A stretch of DNA of 64,000 nt from Magnolia sinica (GCF_029962835.1 NC_080584.1:78148862-78212861); one strand, 5' to 3'. Positions 1 through 12,166 are shown, counted from the first letter of the stretch. The notes: generated by a model from the letters alone, not told the origin. Made by a program: numbers and translations.

Positions 1-210
1 CCGTTCATTCGGGTCTGTATGACTTTATCAATGGATTTGGATGGAAATAAACATTACGGTTGGCATTAATGTGGTCATATGAAGTTTTTCACGGGGGATG
101 TTCAATCACCACTGTTTCCTATGATATGGTCCCTGCAAAAACGGATGGACGGAGTGGACATATCATTAAGGTGGGCCCCACCGTGAGAGTAACAGTAGGT
201 GTTACCCACG
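1..210. repeat. MITE of the GGGCCCACC family, right part only
   Basis: The sequence matches the right half of the MITEs seen elsewhere in this window: a stretch like 'catccaaatccattgataaag' read in reverse, then 'ggatggacggagtgga', then 'gtgggccccaccgtgag'. The left half lies outside the window. The next MITE starts right at its end, so one element appears to have landed in or beside the other. Confidence 0.6.
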
Positions 211-722
211 GGATACGGATTGGCTACTCTCCGGCCACCGGCCCGGTGGCTGGTGGTCGGTGCTCTGTGGGCCCCACCATGGTGTATGTGTTTCATCCAC
301 GCCGGTCATCTATTTTTTCAGATTATTTTAGTGCTCGATCCAAAACCTGAGATATAAGTCTTAGGTGGACCACACCACAGGAAACAATAGTGATTGGATA
401 TCCACCATTAAAATCCTCCTAAGTCCTACTGTACTGTTTAGTTGACATCCAATGTGTTGATTAGATCATACAGACCTATACGAAGGTAAAAAAATAAAGA
501 TCAGCTCGATCCAAAACTTTTATGGCCCCAAAAAGTTTTTAATTGTCAACGTTCAATCGATGCTCTTTCCTGTAATGTGGTTCACTTGAGATTGGGATAT
601 ACCTCAGTTTTAGTCTCATACCATAAAATGATCTAGAAAAATAGATGGACGGCATGAATGAAACACATACATCATGGTGTAGCCCACAGAGCACCGATTG
701 GGGGAGTAGCCAATACGTTTCC
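211..722. repeat. Mutator-type MITE with long TIRs and 9-bp TSD
   Basis: The left end 'ggatacggattggctactc' pairs with the right end 'gagtagccaatacgtttcc' as an inverted repeat. The match continues inward through 'tgctctgtgggcccc' and 'gtatgtgtttcatcca'. The 9-bp flanks ttacccacg (202-210) and ttaaccagg (723-731) agree at 7 of 9 bases, which fits the 9-bp target duplication of Mutator-like elements. It has no coding capacity. The interior keeps the family phrases 'ggtggaccacaccacaggaa' and 'gatccaaaacttttatggcc'. Confidence 0.8.
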
Positions 723-1115
723 TTAACCAGGTAACACCTGGTCTCCTTTCGTCATCCAACGCAAAATCCGAGTTCCATTTTCCCCTATGGTTGTTCACAT
801 CCTAACGTTTGCCGCCGCTCATTAGGGTTAACATGCTAAATAGCCAATGATCGGAACCGTCCATGTTGTGGAATCAAAGCTATAAATATCACATTTGTAA
901 AAATACCCTGAAAAGATGATTTCTACCTTTGTCATTTATTAATGAATTTGATATAGTAATATGAAAGTTTTTACGGATAGATTTCAACTGTAAAAATCAA
1001 GGGCTGGGATCATCAAATGAAGAGTAATTATGTGAAAATATCATACTAATGGTATTAAATTGAATGTGGACGGTTTTAATTAGCAGACCATCTCATCATG
1101 AGCGCCACAGCGAGC
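723..1115. other. Non-coding stretch upstream of the EF-hand gene
   Basis: AT-rich sequence with no open frame of note and no recognised repeat. It holds the distal promoter region of the EF-hand gene. Confidence 0.5.
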
Positions 1116-1142
1116 CGCGACATACACTAAGAGTATGTCGCG
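1116..1142. promoter_or_regulatory. Perfect 10-bp inverted repeat upstream of EF-hand gene
   Basis: The arms cgcgacatac (1116-1125) and gtatgtcgcg (1133-1142) are exact inverted copies around a 7-base centre. The repeat is GC/CpG-rich in an AT-rich setting and lies about 200 bases upstream of the TATA box. It could be a dimer-type protein binding site. Whether it does anything is inference. Confidence 0.4.
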
Positions 1143-1342
1143 ACAGAGATTAAACGAACTCGTAAAACTACGTGCAGCTTCTGCGAAAGAGAGGGAGAGC
1201 TTCCTCCAATCAAGGCCCACGAAATCACCATTTATAAACATGAAAGAGGACGGAAGCACCCTCCAGCTTCTTATCTGTATCTTGGTTGGCAAAAAACAGG
1301 GCTCCTTCCTCGAACTTCTTTCACCTATTTCCATTCCTCCCT

Positions 1343-1349
1343 TATATAA
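1343..1349 (+). promoter_or_regulatory. TATA box for the EF-hand gene
   Basis: TATATAA lies 61 bases before the ATG at 1410, in a pyrimidine-rich setting. That would give a transcription start near 1375 and a short leader of about 35 bases, which suits a small plant intron-less gene. Confidence 0.6.
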
Positions 1350-1409
1350 CATGAACTCTTCTCCAATCCATCCCACCATTCATTTCCTTGCGTCCAATAC
1401 CACCCAAAA

Positions 1410-1709
1410 ATGGCTGAAAGTGGGTCCCACTTCATTGACTTCTTGCCATCGATGGCGGAGATGTTGGGAGCGGAGCAGTTCATGGGGGAGCTTTGCAATG
1501 GGTTCCGTTTGCTGATGGATGGTCAGACGGGCCTGATCACGTTCGAGAGCCTGAAACGGAATTCAGCTCGCTTGGGGTTACATGGATTGCAAGATGATGA
1601 TGTTTTGAGCATGTTGAGGGAGGGGGATTTGGATGGAGATGGGGCATTGAATCAGATGGAGTTTTGCATCCTGATGTTTAGATTGAGCCCGGATTTAATG
1701 GCTAGATGA
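1410..1709 (+). CDS. PBP1/KIC-like single EF-hand calcium-binding protein
   Basis: A 99-residue intact frame. Residues 10-36 (DFLPSMAEMLG...ELCNGF), 43-51 (ITFESLKRN) and 71-97 match the small plant calcium sensors PBP1 (PINOID-binding protein 1) and KIC (a regulator of the kinesin-like KCBP) as I remember them. The one canonical EF-hand loop is residues 73-84, DLDGDGALNQME, with D, D, D, N and E at positions 1, 3, 5, 9 and 12. The tail RLSPDLM is a family signature. Known relatives run to about 125-135 residues, so this protein lacks part of the C-terminus; the stop follows MAR. By family, it binds calcium and modulates a protein kinase or kinesin partner in the cytosol. The start was chosen because the ATG follows a good TATA box and leads straight into the conserved region. 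It is intron-less, like its relatives. PBP1 versus KIC orthology is not settled. Confidence 0.88.
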   Translation: MAESGSHFIDFLPSMAEMLGAEQFMGELCNGFRLLMDGQTGLITFESLKRNSARLGLHGLQDDDVLSMLREGDLDGDGALNQMEFCILMFRLSPDLMAR

Positions 1710-1929
1710 AGACGAATATTTGATGGGCCTGTTATTTAAGGTCCTTTGATGGTTTTATTCACTAACTTGTTTAATGGCAAAGGTGGCATTATTTTGTTAT
1801 GGGTTTCTTTTTTCTTTTTCAAATACATGTCTTCTTTTGGTAAGATTTAAAAGCAAAATTCTTGTACAAATTTTATGTAGTTAAATGCGTACGTGTAGCC
1901 TGTTGGGCGCCGCTGCCACGCGTTGGGCA

Positions 1930-3440
1930 TGGAATCAACCTTGGAATGAATCAAGCAAGAAAATAGAGAGATGAAAATTGAGTAATCATAGAGAAAACAC
2001 TGTGATTTTACTTGAAAAAACTCTTTTGGAAAAAAAACCACAGCACCAAGTGACAAATTCACTATGAAACTAGAATTATAAGATATGGATAACTTACAAG
2101 TCTGCAAACCTTCGCTTCCAAAGGTGAATTCCTCTCCCAAAACCCTAGTTCTCTCTAGCAAAATGTTTTCCTTATCCTAATTCTGCATATAAAAAGATTT
2201 ATATAACCTGAATCCGTAATTAGAAACAAAACCATACACTTACCTGAAGTTACACGCACTGTCGAACGATCTTTTGATTGACCGAGTCTAATCAATGAAT
2301 CTTCGATCGAATCAACTCAATACTTTCGATCGATCGATGATTCTTAAAAGTGTCAAGAGACCAAACTTGATTTTTTTTCAAATTTGCTTGATCGATCAAG
2401 CCTTAATGTTTTTTTTCAATCAAACATGTCTAAATCTGTCTAGATACTAAAGTCATATATTCAAGATTTTCTCAATCAATCGACTAGGCTATTGATGGAT
2501 CGAAGACCCTGAATTTCATCAAATTGGAAGCACTTTGATCAATAATCTCCACCGTGTCTTTAATTTAAAGTCTTCACTAATCCACGTTGTTATCCCCATC
2601 TCTAATCTTGATCATAGTTTCACAATCGCTTCATGTGGACACTCCATCTTCATTCATCCATCGCTAAGCTCAGAGAAGTCAAGTAAAACCTGAAATTCTC
2701 TGTATGAACCACTTTTATAAAGCATGTTCATCAGATTCTCACTAGTGTGAATCTTCTCAAGAGTACGTAACACTGCCTTTCTTTAGCATCTATCGGATAA
2801 AGTGATGATGCTCATCAATGTGTTTAGTCTCAGAATGGTAAATCGAGTTTTTCTCCAAATTAATTGTACTTTTGATGTCACAATGTATAGGCATGACTTC
2901 CTACTAAAGCCTTAAGTCATTCATCATTCATCTCAACCAAACTCTTCCTTGAATTCTTCTATTACTAACATATACTCAGCTTCAATTATGTAAAGAGCAC
3001 TCACAGACTGAAGCTTCTACATCTAATTTATCACTCCACTAACTAACATAAATAAGTAATTAGAAGTCACCCTTCTGTTATCCACATTACCAACATAATC
3101 GATGTTCATATAACCAACTAGTTTCTCCTCAGATTTACTGAATGACAAGATGTAGTTGGTCGCACCTTGTATATAATGAAGTAGCCATTTCACTGCCTCT
3201 TAATGTTGCTTGCTGGGGTTTGACATGTATCTACTTACAACACACCCACTGCATGTGAAATATCAAGTCTTGTATAGACCATGGTGTACATAAGACTACT
3301 ACTTACACTTGAGTAGAGCACATGAGACACATAATGCTTTGATGCGGATATAGAGTAATCACTTTTAACTCATTTGATGCATATGAAGTTTCTTCAAATG
3401 CGGCAATAGTTGGCTTCATAGACCAATCCTCTAATATGGT
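1930..3440 (-). mobile_element. Copia relic with one LTR and 3' pol end
   Basis: Roughly 1930-2546 resembles the LTR of the Copia element at 36.9-40.8 kb. Both have the 'ggaaaaaaaccacagcacc...' type segment, a run of TCGA-rich palindromic words, and then 'aatctccaccgtgtctt' just inside. From about 2560 to 3440 the reverse strand gives scattered matches to the reverse transcriptase end and RNase H of Copia pol, for example around 3140-3240. The rest of the element is missing. The copy is old and heavily broken. Confidence 0.6.
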
Positions 3441-4199
3441 AATAATCGGTTAACATGGATAATTCTGAAAGGGGGTAAAAATTGGTTTGAGTAGGAAATT
3501 CTTTAATATAGTGATCAAGTTGCCACACGAACATCCAATCCGGTCTTAGTTTCAGTTAATTCGAACTCTACAACGAAGGAATCCCACTGCTTAGTTGGGT
3601 TGATTGAAACGAGTGCATCGAGATCTAACGAAGGTTTGATTGCAACTGTTACCCCAACTGGCCAACCATTCTTATTCTGTCCAATTAAACGTAATGGACG
3701 AAACCTTCCTTTGTAGAACTTTGCTTAAGTCACATTTGAATTTAAGGTGTATGGTCATTTTTTTACCTGGACGATTTTTTGCTTTGGGCCCACTCTACAA
3801 TACCAGAGATTGATGCATCGATGACGAAATGCACTTGTTAGAGTGAATCCAATCCCTCCCAAGGAGCGCATTGTAGTTTGTATTTGGCTCGATGATGAAA
3901 ACCGTTGTTAGGACCCTTGAAGTCCTTACTTATAGATCAACATTAAGTATCCCTTTCATGTTGGTAACCACTCTTGCAAATCTCAAAACTACAATTTCAG
4001 TGGGTAACAAGTCCTTAGCTATCTTGTATAGCTTCCTGATTGTCGCCATTGACATGATGTTGATTGTAGCTCCATTGTCGACCATGATGCAGGGCATGGG
4101 ATATTTGTCCATATATGTGGCCATGTAGAGAGGTTTAAGGTGCTTAGTAAGTGCATCTAGCAGACTTGTGAAGACTATCTGATGTCCAGCATCTTGTCC

Positions 4200-5690
4200 A
4201 TATGTGTGGCCACGGGTGGTGGGTTGATTGCTGGAGCTATTGTGGGGCTAATTCCACATCATCTGTTGAATGCCACGGTCAGTGACTTCAACCCCCAATC
4301 CGGTAAATGGAGACTATCCGATGTCTAGCATATCATCCCTCCATCAGCAATGCAGTCCATTTTAGTTAGTGCAGTTATGCTTTCAAGCAGAGCAGATAGG
4401 CTGATCTGGGACTTATCGACCTCAGAAAAATTCACTCTAAAATCTGCATGGAATGGGACCAGGCAGCTTCAACCTAATATACATTAGACCAAGTGGATCT
4501 GGAATAAATTCCCCCCCCCCCCCGAAAGTGGCGATTTTCATTTGGAAAACCATCCATAGAGTTGTCGCAGTAGACATAGCGGTGCAGAGGTTTGATGTCT
4601 CATTAGCGTCAAGATGTGAATGCTACAGATTATATCTCAGGCTTCAATAGCCATATCGGAATCCCACAACTGCTGCTTAGCGTGGATCAGGAATCTTGGC
4701 CAATGGCTCAGCCAATCCTGATGTCAATATCCAGAGATATTCGCATAATAGGGGTCAGCAGCCCTGCCATGATCCTGGCCATCCTCTTGATGCTGAGGAC
4801 TTAGACCACCTGTTTTCTCTCAACAGCATTGCAAGAAAGGGCTGGAGCTATTTCAATCAACTGTTTGATATCCCTCAAATCCACAATCAATCTATTCTTC
4901 AGAGAATTCAATAATGGACTTCGAAGGCTAGTAAAAAATCAAGAATCTCCTTTTTTAATTGGCCTCATTCCCTGCTGCATCATCTGGGAGACATGGCTCA
5001 GCAGAAATGCTATCCAATTTGAGGGCCATATAATGTCAGAAAATCTCATCATCTCCAAAGTTTCTCACTGGCTGAGAGAGATCGGCTCTTCCATTCTCGA
5101 CTTGGACAAGTATTCTATGGCAGAAAGCATCATTCTCCAGGCTCTGATGATCAATAGATCCAACCTTCATTCTGCAGGTAAACTCATCATAGTTAGATGG
5201 ACAAAGCCCCCAAAAGATAGGTTGAAATTAAATATCGATGGTTCATCGAGAGGCAACCCAGGAGAGAGTGGAGGAGGGAGTGTATGCAAGGATCACCTAT
5301 GCAGGATCATCATCGCTTACCATAGATACTATGGGTCAGCTTCAAACACGGTTGTAGAAGCTCAGGCCATGTTAGATGGGCTGAACATTTGCTCCAATCT
5401 GGGCCTCGCCAATATCATTGTGGAAACTGATTCCAAGCTCATTGCGAATGCGACGGAGGATTCGTTAGCCCCCAATCCTTGGAATATCTGGTACAGATTG
5501 AGAGATATCCAGCTTAAAAGGCGGGGCTTTAACCTCATATTCAACTTAAAATGCAGAATGAACTATTCCGCCAACTTCTCCTTCAATTGTCTCAATCTAG
5601 AGAGATTGGTCATGGATACTTACTGCTTGACTCGATGGAATTGCATGTGGAAGATTTCTTCCATCTTGGCCCAAGTTTGAATAGTATTCA
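4200..5690 (+). mobile_element. L1-type LINE, 5'-truncated 3' end (LINE A)
   Basis: About 4270-4650 gives a degraded zf-RVT region, for example KVAIFIWKTIHR and DRLIWDLSTS, with a 15-base C run near 4508. This is followed by an RNase H domain. It sits in the middle of the Gypsy relic, so it inserted later. The 5' part with endonuclease and reverse transcriptase is absent, as usual for LINEs. I could not fix the exact ends or a target duplication. Confidence 0.7.
4829..5680 (+). pseudogene. LINE A RNase H domain frame
   Basis: A 283-codon frame. Residues 51-69 (IIWETWLSRNAIQFEGHIM) are the usual linker between zf-RVT and RNase H in plant LINEs. RNase H acid residues are visible at D137 (NIDGSSRGNPG), E178 (VVEAQA) and D201 (ETDSKL). 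The fourth catalytic region is lost, because the end diverges after about residue 235. The first 30 residues are probably out of frame with the original polyprotein. The product would belong to the LINE ORF2 tail and is unlikely to work alone. Confidence 0.7.
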
Positions 5691-5960
5691 CCGATAATTT
5701 AATATACCATGTAAGCGCAATGCTTGTGAATGAGTTCCTGAATAGTCGGAGCTTCAGGAAATCATTTCAGAATGCTTTGCCCATTGCATGGTGAATTGGC
5801 CTATGTGCTGAATTGTTGAGGTTTCATTATCCCCTAAGAATAAGGTGAACTCAAGGAATCTAAACGCTCTAAGGAATTTATGGTATCGGTCGATCCACAT
5901 AGGGTATGATATTTTATAGGTCGGTTAAGGCAATCGTCGGTCGTTTGGTTGGATGTACTC
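5690..5960. other. Unassigned sequence after LINE A
   Basis: No frame or repeat could be assigned. It probably contains the LINE A 3' end and the return into the Gypsy relic. Confidence 0.3.
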
Positions 5961-8900
5961 TTAGATAAGACATATTACATCATCATGGCCAAGTGGTCGT
6001 TGGAGGACTGACTGATGTTGCAAAGTTGAATATATTAATGGATGGCCAGGGTTAAAGTCCTGTGTCGCATACGGTGCATCCATAAGGAGTGGTGCAATCA
6101 GTGGATGTCCATCGAGTGCATCAACCTTTTGGTAGCCATTATGAGGAAAAGGCAAAATGTGGGGATACCCCATGAGTGCCTTTGTCTTACAAGGCTCTTG
6201 GTATATCGGGGCCAAGGTTGAGGGTTGCCCCTCAAGCGTCGTGGTCATATATGGTTCTTGGTAGACCAAGTCCGCAATCGAGGGCTGCTCCCGGAGTGTT
6301 TTGGTCATATATCAGCCACTAGATGACTAGGGCACAACCGAAGGTTGCCCTACAAGTGTTTGTACCTTGTATTACCCTTGATACGAGGCTTGCATAACTT
6401 GGGGTTGTCCCCGACGGTATGTGGCCCTCTGGAATCCATTATAGTTAACTGATCCATTTTAGGGCTTCCCCCTGAGTAGGTTGGTCGTTAGGCCATGTAA
6501 TAATGGCAAAGTAGCTGTCTGGCTAACAGGGTTAATAGAGTCGACTAGGATGTGACTCCCAGTAGTGTGGTAACTTTGCTAGCCAAGACGTTGTGACTCG
6601 TCATCACTGCGACTATCTTGTTCTTCCTCTACCACCAATGAGGGCAATAGAGGATGGGTGGCTCACTTTGGCTAGCTTTGTTCGAGAGCTCAGCTGCTTG
6701 TTCTGCCTCATGTCCACTATGATGGAGAATGGGAGAACATCTATCAATAGCTTTAAGTTCCCAAAGATGACTCTCAACATTTCTCTCACTTATCTTAGAT
6801 AGTGACCAGGCATTCGTAGTGATCTATTGTATACTCTTTGTAAACTGATCGACGAATGTAGCAAAATTACTCAGGTCATGTTGGGAGGATGTTCTTGTAT
6901 CAACATTGTTTATAGGCTCATAATGTTGAGTCGGGTCTTGTTAGTTTTCACAGCATCAGTCATAAAACTAGCCTTTTTCAATTTTAATGGTATCTCTTTT
7001 AGATCGAGAAATACGCACACTCAATGGGTCCCACTGTGCACCCTACAAAAGGGTGTTGCCCTCAATTCAGCTAGTCAGGGTTGCTCGTGCGATCAAGGTC
7101 CTAGATCGATTGTACGTGTGCATCTATAATTGCGTAGGCATATTAGAGTCTGCCTAACTAAAGGTTTTCTTTGTTTGGCTGAACTTTTGGTGCCTCCCCG
7201 TGCTGAGATGGGTAGATTGGAGACTGGGTTGGGATCTAAGGTCCTCCATACTCAGGCAATTTATGCAAGGGTAAGGGTTAGCCCTCACGAATGAGTTCTT
7301 TTTGCCTTATGCTGATAGATGCAAGATTAGCCAACTTAAAGACTTTTTATTACACCAGTATTTTCCCATGGTATTTCTCAATCAGAATGGAAGATTTGTT
7401 CAAAAAAGGAAATATAAGCTAGGATGAACATGATCAATTTTATTTATATCTTGGCCATGCTACCACCGTTAGGTTTTACAACCATCTATAAATAAAAAGC
7501 GAAAAACAAGATAAGTGTTTGATGTGCCTATTAAAATAGATGATTAGGCAGTTGGTCAACAGTATATTGTTGTAAATGTCTGAAATTTGAAAACAACTGG
7601 TCTGTTGATGCCATCAATAGACAATTCAATGCCATCGAGCAAACATTGATGCCATCGACGGATGCTTGATGCCATTTGAAAATTTTGAAAAATCCATGTT
7701 TTATCATTGGAAAGTTTTGGAACTTTCTCGATGCCATCGACAATTTGTCGATGCCAAAGAAATACCATCGAAGGTTCCATCGAGCATACATGCAAAACTG
7801 CGTAAGTGCGGGATTTGTTTCCTATTTGGATTATAACTCTCATGCACGCTATATATATGGGTGTAATCGAGATTTAAGAGTATTATGGGCTTTCTAATTC
7901 ATAGTAGGGTTTTAAGGGCATAGCTTGGGGAGATTCGTGGGTTGTTCGAATCGGATAATCTCTATCTCTTGTAAATTTTTTTACTTTCACAGTGCATTAT
8001 TGTTACTTTATGTTGTGGTTTATTCTCGTAAGGGTTTTTCCACATTAAATCCAGTTTTTTGTGTTTGAAATTGGTTGTGTGATTGGAGTACTTTACTTGA
8101 TTAAACTCTCTATGCTTTTACAGTTCCCCAACAAATGGTTTCAAAGAATTCGTTGGGAAGCAGTTTGAATTTGAAAGAATAGTATCAATGGCTTCTAATC
8201 TAAAATTTAATATTAAAAAGTATTTTGAAAAAAATAATTTTAAAATATGGAAGGTCAAGATGACTAGTCTCCTAGTTCAACAAGGATTGGACAATACTTT
8301 CCTTGAGAACCAGTTAGAATCTATGACAAATGATGAATGGAACAAGATGGATAAGAAAGAGAGAACATCTATCCAATTGTGCCTAATGGATGAAGTCCTC
8401 CATAACATCATGAGAGAGAAAACAACAGCAAGTATATTGACAAAATTATAGAACATCTATGTGCAGAAATCTCTTGAAAATCACTTGTACTTAAAGCTTC
8501 AATTGTTCAATCTAAAGATGACAAAAGGAATTGATGTTGAGGCCTACATTAGTAAATTTAATAAGTTAATATAAAATTGCTGAATGTGGAGGAAACGGTG
8601 AAAGATGAGGATCATGCATGCATTCTGTCACATTCTTTTCTGGCTTCATATGAGTTATTTGAAGACTTATTGTGCACTGGTAGATCCACCATTAGCGTTA
8701 AGACCATTATCTCAACCCTTCAGTCGAAGGTGATTAGAAAGAAAAGCGGTGACATGAGTGCTTCTACAGATGCACTGTTTTGAGTGGACGGAATTCTAAG
8801 CGGGATAATGGATACTCACGATTAAGATCCAAATCTAAGGGCAAGGGCAAAGGGAAGTTGAAGTGTTGGAACTGTGGGATGTCTAGGCACAATAAAAAGG

Positions 8901-10730
8901 ATTGCACAAATCTTAAAGCAAAAAAAGAGAAATCAAGGGGTTCTTTTAAGGAGGCCAACATGGTGAAATCTAATGAGGAGATGAACGATAGTGACATGCT
9001 CACTGCATCAAAATTTGAATACTTCGATGGTGAATGTATTTTAGATATGGGGACTTTATACCACATAACCCCTCATTAGAGTTGATTCACCAGTTATAGT
9101 GAGTGTGATAGTGGCCAGGTCTTTATGGGTAATGATAATGCCTATAAAGTTGTTGGTGTTGGATTGGTGCACATCAAGATATTTGATGGTATGGAGCATA
9201 CCTTAATTGACATGAGTCACGTTCCTGAGTTGAAGAAGAGCCCGATATCTCATAGAGCACTCGATGTGAGGCGTTTGGGTGTAAATTCATCGATTTTAAT
9301 CGTGTCCTTAAAGTTTTAAAAGGGGTACTCATAGTCATAAAAGCATAAAGGAACCATCACCTTTTGATTGGGAGTATGTCATCTAGTGGAGTTGTGGCGT
9401 CTGTAACAAATGTCATGTCTGTAGGTATGTGGCATATATGTCTGGGCCACATGAGCAAGTAAGGTATGAAGGTACTTTCTGACAGTTGTTTAATTATAGT
9501 TTTTAAAGGCTTTTATTTTAGTATATGTGAGCATTGTATATATGGTAAATAATTTAAGTTGTCTTTTAAATTTGGTAAACACGTATATAAGGGGTTCTTG
9601 ATTATATACATTTTGATGTATGCGGGTTGGCGCCTGTGGTTTCCGGTGGAGGGTCATAATGGTTTGTCATGCTCATTGACAACTATTCCAGGAAAGTGTA
9701 TACTTATTTTAGGAAAAATAAATTTGATGTTTTCATCAACTTTAAGCAATGGAAGGCAATGATTGAAAATAACTAGGGCAAAAAGTGAAGGTACTAAGGA
9801 TAGATAATGGTGGTGAATTCACTTCAAGAGAATTCAATCAATATTGTAAGGATGAAGGAATCATGAGGCACAACATAGTGTGGCACATGCCAGAGCCAAA
9901 TAGTATAGCCGATCAAATAAATTGGACTCTCTTCGAGAGGGACCGAGGCATGATTAGTAATGCCAGATTGGGCAAGAAACTGTGAACTAATTAAGGCCGT
10001 TAACATGGCTTATTACTTAGTGAATCGGTCCCCTTCTATAGTTATTAATTATAAAATTTCTAAAGAAGTGTAAAGTGGTCAGCAAGTAGATTACTAGGAA
10101 CTGAGTGTGTTTGGTTGTGATGCTTACACTCATATACCATTAGTTGAGAGAGATAAGCCAGACCAAATAGCAAAGAAGTACATCCTTATCAACTAGGGTG
10201 GTGGTCTGAAGGGGTAGAGGTATGATTGAGTCACATAGAAAATCAACCTAAGTCGTGAAGTCAATTCGATGAGGAATCCTTGTTTCATAAAAATGAGAAC
10301 GAGGAACCAAAAAAGTTAATTGCGGACATTTAAATGGACACAAATGATACTCGGGCTGATATAGAGACGCAGACAAAGTTATAAGAATAGATGGAGCAGC
10401 TACCTGTGAGAAGGAATCCACTATGGGTTGGAGGTTACCAGCAAGATACATGGATGACTCAGACATCGCATTTTCACTCTACTCTTAAGGAAGATCTTGA
10501 TGAGTCTGATGCTAAAAAGGGAAAAGCAGCGATAGAGATGAGATGGACTCCTTATACAAGAATGAGATGTGGAAGTTGGTGAAGCTTCTTATTGGCTATA
10601 AAGTGATTAGGTACAAGTGGATGTTCAAGAAGAAACATAACAGTTACAAGGCAAGGTTGGTAGCAAAATGATACGCTTAAAGAGAATGCGTCGATTTCAC
10701 TGAGATATTCAGATTGGTGGTGAAACAAGT

Positions 10731-10746
10731 GTGTGTGTGTGTGTGT
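10731..10746. repeat. (GT)n microsatellite
   Basis: A short run of GT repeats in the Copia reverse-transcriptase region, just before the CACTA element. Confidence 0.8.
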
Positions 10747-10939
10747 ACATATATCAGATTCATGTTGGCACTAGTTGCCTAATACGATCTTGAGTTAGAG
10801 CAGATGGATATGAACACTACTAAAAAAACGATCAAAGGCTACGGACTATTCTGGTTTTTAGCTACGGCTATAAACCATAGTTCACTTGCTACAGCTTAAA
10901 ACTGTAGCTAAAACTGTCCAAACCATAGCTAATGCTAAC

Positions 10940-11300
10940 TCCGTCAGGCATACGTACAACCTTAGATACCCCATAGGGGACTCTACGGGGCCCATTAAAA
11001 TGTGTGGTCTCCATCTAATATGTCTATCCATTTTTTAAGAGTATTTTAGGGCAAAAGGAAGTAGATCGAAAGCTCAAGTGGACCACATAGTAGGAAAGAG
11101 TAGAGATTAATCCATTGATCGATGGTGTGGTTCAATTAGACCTTTGATTTGCCAAGATGTTGGGTTCATTCCCTATAAAAAAAATTACAAAATTAATGGA
11201 CGGAGTGGATATATCGATTGCATCAAGATGGACCCCACAAAGCCCTTGACGAGGCCGTCCGTCCAGATCCCGTGAAATGTGAATCATGGAGGGGTTGTTA
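10940..11300. repeat. MITE-like piece in CACTA left subterminal region
   Basis: It contains the family phrases 'ggggcccattaaaatgtgtgg', 'aatggacggagtggata' and 'aagtggaccacatag' on both sides of a centre, like the GGGCCCACC MITEs. Ends and target duplication are unclear. It interrupts the string of 'gctacgg' subterminal repeats. Confidence 0.5.
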
Positions 11301-11464
11301 CGGATTGTGTAATGGCTACGGTCATATTGACTTTTAGCTATGGTTAAAAACCATAGCAGGACCATAGCAGGTGAAAATGCAGAAAATCGCGCTGCCTTTT
11401 TCTTTTCCCCCTCTCATGAAACATTCATTTCCCTCCACTCAACCCTATTCCCTCTCATGTCCGT

Positions 11465-11566
11465 CCCTTTCTCTCTCTCTCTCAATCTCCTGTGCCCCTC
11501 TTCTCTATCTCTCTCAATCTCAATCTCATGCGTCCCTTTTCTCTATCTCTCTTAATCTCCTGCACC

Positions 11567-11604
<38 letters not shown>

Positions 11605-11635
11605 CTCCCGCACCCCTTTTCTCTCTCACTCCAGA
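11465..11635. repeat. CT-rich microsatellite / polypyrimidine tract
   Basis: Repeated (CT)n and 'ctctctcaatctc' blocks, including an uninterrupted (CT)n run near 11570-11600. A 'cttg|gtaagc' donor-like site follows at 11666-11671. This resembles a plant 5' leader and could be the leader of the chimeric transcript. That is inference. Confidence 0.6.
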
Positions 11636-12124
11636 AGACATCTCGGCAGCAAATTCAGAACTTGGTAAGCTTCTAATATGAGCTTTTTTTCCTTTTAGAT
11701 TTGTATATGTGGATCTTTCTGATTACTTCCCCTGCAAACTTAGAATGTAGGGGAAGCCGAAATGTGGAGTTCCGATTGCCGGTGGTCTGGCACTTCACAT
11801 TGAAAGAACTGCAGTCTGGCTGACATGAAAGAACTACATTCTGCCAATGTTCATTCCTTTGCTATCTTTGGTGCCAATCATCAACCAGTTCCTTCAAGAA
11901 TGATCTAAAGGTACTCGATGATATTACTGGCAGTAAGGAGAATGGTAGATTACTTCAGCGTGATCCTCATGCTAATGGTTGTTGCTTTGCAGGCATTCGC
12001 ATGTTTTTTCTTCTGCCCATTCGGAATCTGATCTGCTGAAGGCATCTGAAGTACTGAAAAGAGTTGTCTGTGCTCTCAGATTAGAGTGACAGGTTCTTGT
12101 CTGATCTTTCTTAACAACGATTCT

Positions 12125-12166
12125 TGTGTGTGTGTGTGTGTACACACACACACACACACACACACA
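12125..12166. repeat. GT/CA dinucleotide palindrome
   Basis: A (TG)n run is followed directly by 'tacacac' and a (CA)n run. Each strand can fold into a long dinucleotide hairpin or adopt Z-DNA. It lies inside the CACTA element. Confidence 0.85.

Larger units (their letters stand above)
3440..7300 (-). mobile_element. Ty3/Gypsy relic (protease region plus probable gag side)
   Basis: On the reverse strand, about 4125 to 3760 encodes a Gypsy-type retropepsin: VDNGATINIM at the active-site region, then a frame reading LLGRDWIHSN. I know that pattern from plant Tat/Athila-like Gypsy elements. Beyond the LINE inserted at about 4.2-5.7 kb, the reverse strand from about 6.3 to 5.96 kb has proline/tyrosine-rich repeats (YQEPY.T..LEGQPS) that could belong to the gag side. 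No LTRs were found. Old and broken many times. Confidence 0.55.

Noticed and set aside
1135-1515. 126-residue frame overlapping the EF-hand gene start
   Set aside because: It crosses the TATA box and the leader in a different frame, shows no family resemblance, and overlaps the well-supported EF-hand frame.
5961-6308. Reverse-strand frame with YQEPY...EGQPS repeats as a host gene
   Set aside because: It lies inside the Gypsy relic next to its protease region and has no independent start or promoter. Treated as a retroelement part.
11371-11676. Ser/Leu-rich 101-residue frame
   Set aside because: It is a translation of a CT-rich microsatellite tract, so low complexity rather than a protein.
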